This document shows positions 33,347 through 35,396 of a stretch of 35,396 nucleotides of DNA, one piece after another. The notes beneath the pieces were generated by a model that saw nothing but the letters and a program-made list of their open reading frames with translations, ran no database searches and was not told the DNA's origin. Source of the DNA: Gammaproteobacteria bacterium (lineage in GTDB: Bacteria; Pseudomonadota; Gammaproteobacteria; Chromatiales; Chromatiaceae); assembly GCA_011389885.1 (NCBI GenBank), contig JAABTK010000051.1, positions 1 to 35,396 on the forward strand. Reading direction: 5' to 3'. The position numbers and the translations under genes are program-made. Numbering within the stretch: the stretch's first letter is position 1; every line of letters starts with the position of its first letter.

Positions 33347-34886
33347 ACTCGGCCGCAAGGTCAGCAAGGAGTTTTTTAAAGAGCAGGAGGCCGACCTACG
33401 CTACGAACTCTTGCAGGCCCAACGGGATCTCGCCGAAAGCGGCACCTCGGTGGTGCTGCTCATCTCCGGCGTGGAGGGGGCCGGCAAGGGCGAAGTAGTG
33501 AACGTACTCAATAAATGGATGGACACCCGCGGTGTGGAGACCACCGCCTTTTGGGATGAAACCGACGAAGAACGAGAGCGGCCCCGCTACTGGCGATTTT
33601 GGCGCGCCCTGCCGCCGCGCGGCCAGGTGGGCATCTTTTTCGGGGCCTGGTACATGGACCCCATGGTGTATCGCATGCAGGAGCGCTGCGGCGACGCCGA
33701 CTTGGACGACGAACTCAAACGCATCGCCGACTACGAGCGCATGCTCACCGAGGACGGCACCCTATTCGTCAAATTCTGGCTCCACCTGCCCGAAAAGGAG
33801 CAGAAAAAGCGGCTCAAGAAACTCAAGCGCACCGACCCCAAGCGGTGGAAGATGACACCCCGCAAGGGCGAGTTCTCCGAACACTACGAAAAGGTCGAAC
33901 GGGTGGGCGAGCGGGTGATCCGGCACACCGATTCCGGCTACGCCCCCTGGTACCTGATCGAGGCTGGCAACACCCACTACCGCGACCTCACCGTGGGCCG
34001 CACCCTGCTGAGCGCCATCCGCACCCGCCTTGAGCGCCCGGCCCGCCCCGAGACCACCGAAATCTACTCCCACGCCCCGGCACTGCCGGCCGACCCCAAG
34101 GCCCGGGTCACCGTGCTGGACCATGTGGATCTGACCCAATCCCTGGAGCGCTCCGAATACAAAAGCCGCCTCAAGAAACTCAAGAAAGAGGTCAACGAAC
34201 TCGCCTGGCAGGCCTATCAGGCCAAGCGCTCCTGCGTAATGGTGTTCGAGGGCTGGGATGCCGGCGGCAAGGGCGGGGCCATTCGCCGCATCACCAACTC
34301 CATAGACTCCCGACTCTACCGCACGCTCCAGGTGGCGGCGCCCACGGACGAAGAAAAGGCCCGTCACTACCTGTGGCGCTTTTGGCGCCATATTCCCCGC
34401 GCCGGACGCGCCAGCATCTATGACCGCTCGTGGTACGGCCGGGTGTTGGTCGAGCGGGTGGAGCAATTCGCCGCCGAGCCCGAATGGCGCCGCGCCTATT
34501 CCGAGATCAACGACTTTGAAGAGCAATTGGTGGAAAGCGGCGTGATTATGCTGAAATTCTGGATCCACATCAGCAAGGAAGAGCAGCTACGGCGCTTCAA
34601 AGAGCGCGAAGCGGTGCCCTACAAGAAACACAAAATCACCGAAGAAGACTGGCGCAACCGCGAAAAGTGGGAGGACTACAAGCTGGCGGTGAACGAAATG
34701 GTAGTGCGCACCAGCACCGAATACGCGCCCTGGACCATCGTCTCCGGAGACGACAAGCTATTCGCCCGCATCCAGGTGCTGGAAACCGTATGCGAAGCCT
34801 TGAAAGCAGCCCTCAAGCAGCAAAACGACAACCGCGGCGTCGCGCCCTGCCGTAAAAAGGCGCTGCCCAAAACCAAGCGCGGTTAG
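33330..34886 (+). CDS. pap: Polyphosphate:AMP phosphotransferase (two-domain PPK2)
   Basis: A 518-residue cytoplasmic enzyme made of two PPK2 domains. Domain 1 has a P-loop GVEGAGKG (47-54), and domain 2 has GWDAGGKGGA (308-317). The C-terminal domain carries the conserved YDRSWYGR lid (about 364-371) needed for activity; the N-terminal one (GAWYMDPM) lacks it, as in Pseudomonas-type PAP. The reaction forms ADP from AMP and polyphosphate. GGAGAAG precedes the start. This is of interest beside sulfate-activating sat, which handles AMP-related nucleotides, but linkage may be chance. Confidence 0.94.
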   Translation: MFEAAKLGRKVSKEFFKEQEADLRYELLQAQRDLAESGTSVVLLISGVEGAGKGEVVNVLNKWMDTRGVETTAFWDETDEERERPRYWRFWRALPPRGQVGIFFGAWYMDPMVYRMQERCGDADLDDELKRIADYERMLTEDGTLFVKFWLHLPEKEQKKRLKKLKRTDPKRWKMTPRKGEFSEHYEKVERVGERVIRHTDSGYAPWYLIEAGNTHYRDLTVGRTLLSAIRTRLERPARPETTEIYSHAPALPADPKARVTVLDHVDLTQSLERSEYKSRLKKLKKEVNELAWQAYQAKRSCVMVFEGWDAGGKGGAIRRITNSIDSRLYRTLQVAAPTDEEKARHYLWRFWRHIPRAGRASIYDRSWYGRVLVERVEQFAAEPEWRRAYSEINDFEEQLVESGVIMLKFWIHISKEEQLRRFKEREAVPYKKHKITEEDWRNREKWEDYKLAVNEMVVRTSTEYAPWTIVSGDDKLFARIQVLETVCEALKAALKQQNDNRGVAPCRKKALPKTKRG

Positions 34887-35180
34887 GAAACAACGGGGCC
34901 TTCGAAACGCAGGGGGGCGGGCTTTGGATGTCGAGGCCTCGCGATGGAGTACACGCCTTGGCGTGTGTGTGGCAGCACACGCAGCCCGGGTGTGACGCGC
35001 TTTCGACTTCGACCCCGAAGCGCCGCGATAATGGACAAAGAAAGGAAAGAGGAAAGGGGAAAGTGTGGCAGCACAAGAATGCAAAAGAATGCAAAGAATG
35101 GGACATCCAGAAACTTGACACCCGCCTCCCATAGGCTAAACTTGAACTGCCCCGTCCCAGCAGCAGCGGAGATCCAGACC
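34887..35180. other. Gap upstream of the transposase gene
   Basis: No gene is seen. A hairpin ACACGCC-tt-GGCGTGT is at 34951-34966, and GTGTGGCAGCAC occurs twice (about 34967 and 35063). A purine tract (AAAGAAAGGAAAGAGGAAAG) is at about 35037-35062, followed by short GAATGCAAA repeats to 35098. Confidence 0.5.
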
Positions 35181-35396
35181 ATGACCCGAGCCAGAAACCA
35201 GCTAATCGACGCAGAAACAACGCCTTACTACCACTGCATCAGCCGGTGTGTGCGACGCGCCTTCCTGTGCGGCGAGGACTCGCTCACCGGGAAGAGTTAT
35301 GAGCATCGCAAGGAATGGGTGGTGGACCGCCTGGCCGAGCTGGGCGGGGCCTACGCCATCGACATCTGCGCCTACGCGGTGATGTCGAACCATTAT
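35181..35396 (+). mobile_element. Y1 (HUH) transposase gene, REP-associated type, 5' part only
   Basis: An open frame starts at ATG 35181 after GGAGA and runs to the window edge without a stop (72 codons). YYHCISRCVRRAFLCGED (16-33) and AVMSNHY at the very end are the start and the core of the Y1_Tnp fold, with HxH presumably completed outside the window. It resembles transposases that move REP elements or IS200-type sequences. The gene is intact as far as seen. It may be linked to the REP pair at 25268-25389. Confidence 0.9.

Overview
The window looks like chromosome of a G+C-rich, sulfur-oxidising gammaproteobacterium of the purple-sulfur or Chromatiales kind. This is inferred from the order pcnB-folK-panB-panC, an RfaH gene with matching ops sites, a Tat-exported SoxY with the C-terminal GGCGG arm, SoxZ, and a dissimilatory-type ATP sulfurylase. 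I cannot name the species.

Bases 1-11256 (minus strand) hold a nucleotide-sugar operon: a MarR-type EPS regulator, TviB/WbpO- and TviC/WbpP-like enzymes, a UDP-glucuronate 4-epimerase, UDP-xylose synthase, UDP-glucose dehydrogenase, GalE, a coiled-coil PD-(D/E)XK-like protein and AsnB. Most junctions are 4-base ATGA overlaps. The enzymes would supply UDP-GalNAcA, UDP-GlcA, UDP-GalA, UDP-Xyl and UDP-Gal. No glycosyltransferase, flippase or polymerase is present. Two exact ops/JUMPstart motifs lie in the leader, directly downstream of rfaH. Decayed genes and palindromic repeats mark the edges and the galE-ugd gap.

Bases 11257-18209 are mostly housekeeping: rfaH, panC, panB, folK, pcnB, tRNA-Glu(CTC), an MFS transporter and aroC. 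Bases 18456-24506 hold two conserved hypotheticals, a MoxR AAA ATPase paired with a VWA/metallopeptidase-like protein (split by a lower-G+C small gene between related repeats), and a BepA-like periplasmic protease.

Bases 24692-29790 carry the sulfur genes: soxY, soxZ, a lipid A-type acyltransferase, a rhodanese, a pentapeptide-repeat protein and sat. A strong hairpin and a paired inverted REP element separate soxY from soxZ. Bases 30227-34886 hold a metallo-hydrolase, a glycine-zipper lipoprotein, a proline-rich anchored protein, a class V aminotransferase-fold enzyme and polyphosphate:AMP phosphotransferase. The window ends inside a Y1 (HUH) REP-associated-type transposase gene.

Non-coding gaps are rich in dispersed repeats, several touching start or stop codons. 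The best candidates for new biology are the rfaH-ops-terminator-ops leader, the repeat-delimited cassette in the MoxR/VWA pair, the interrupted soxYZ pair and the two DUF3782-like copies abutting start codons.
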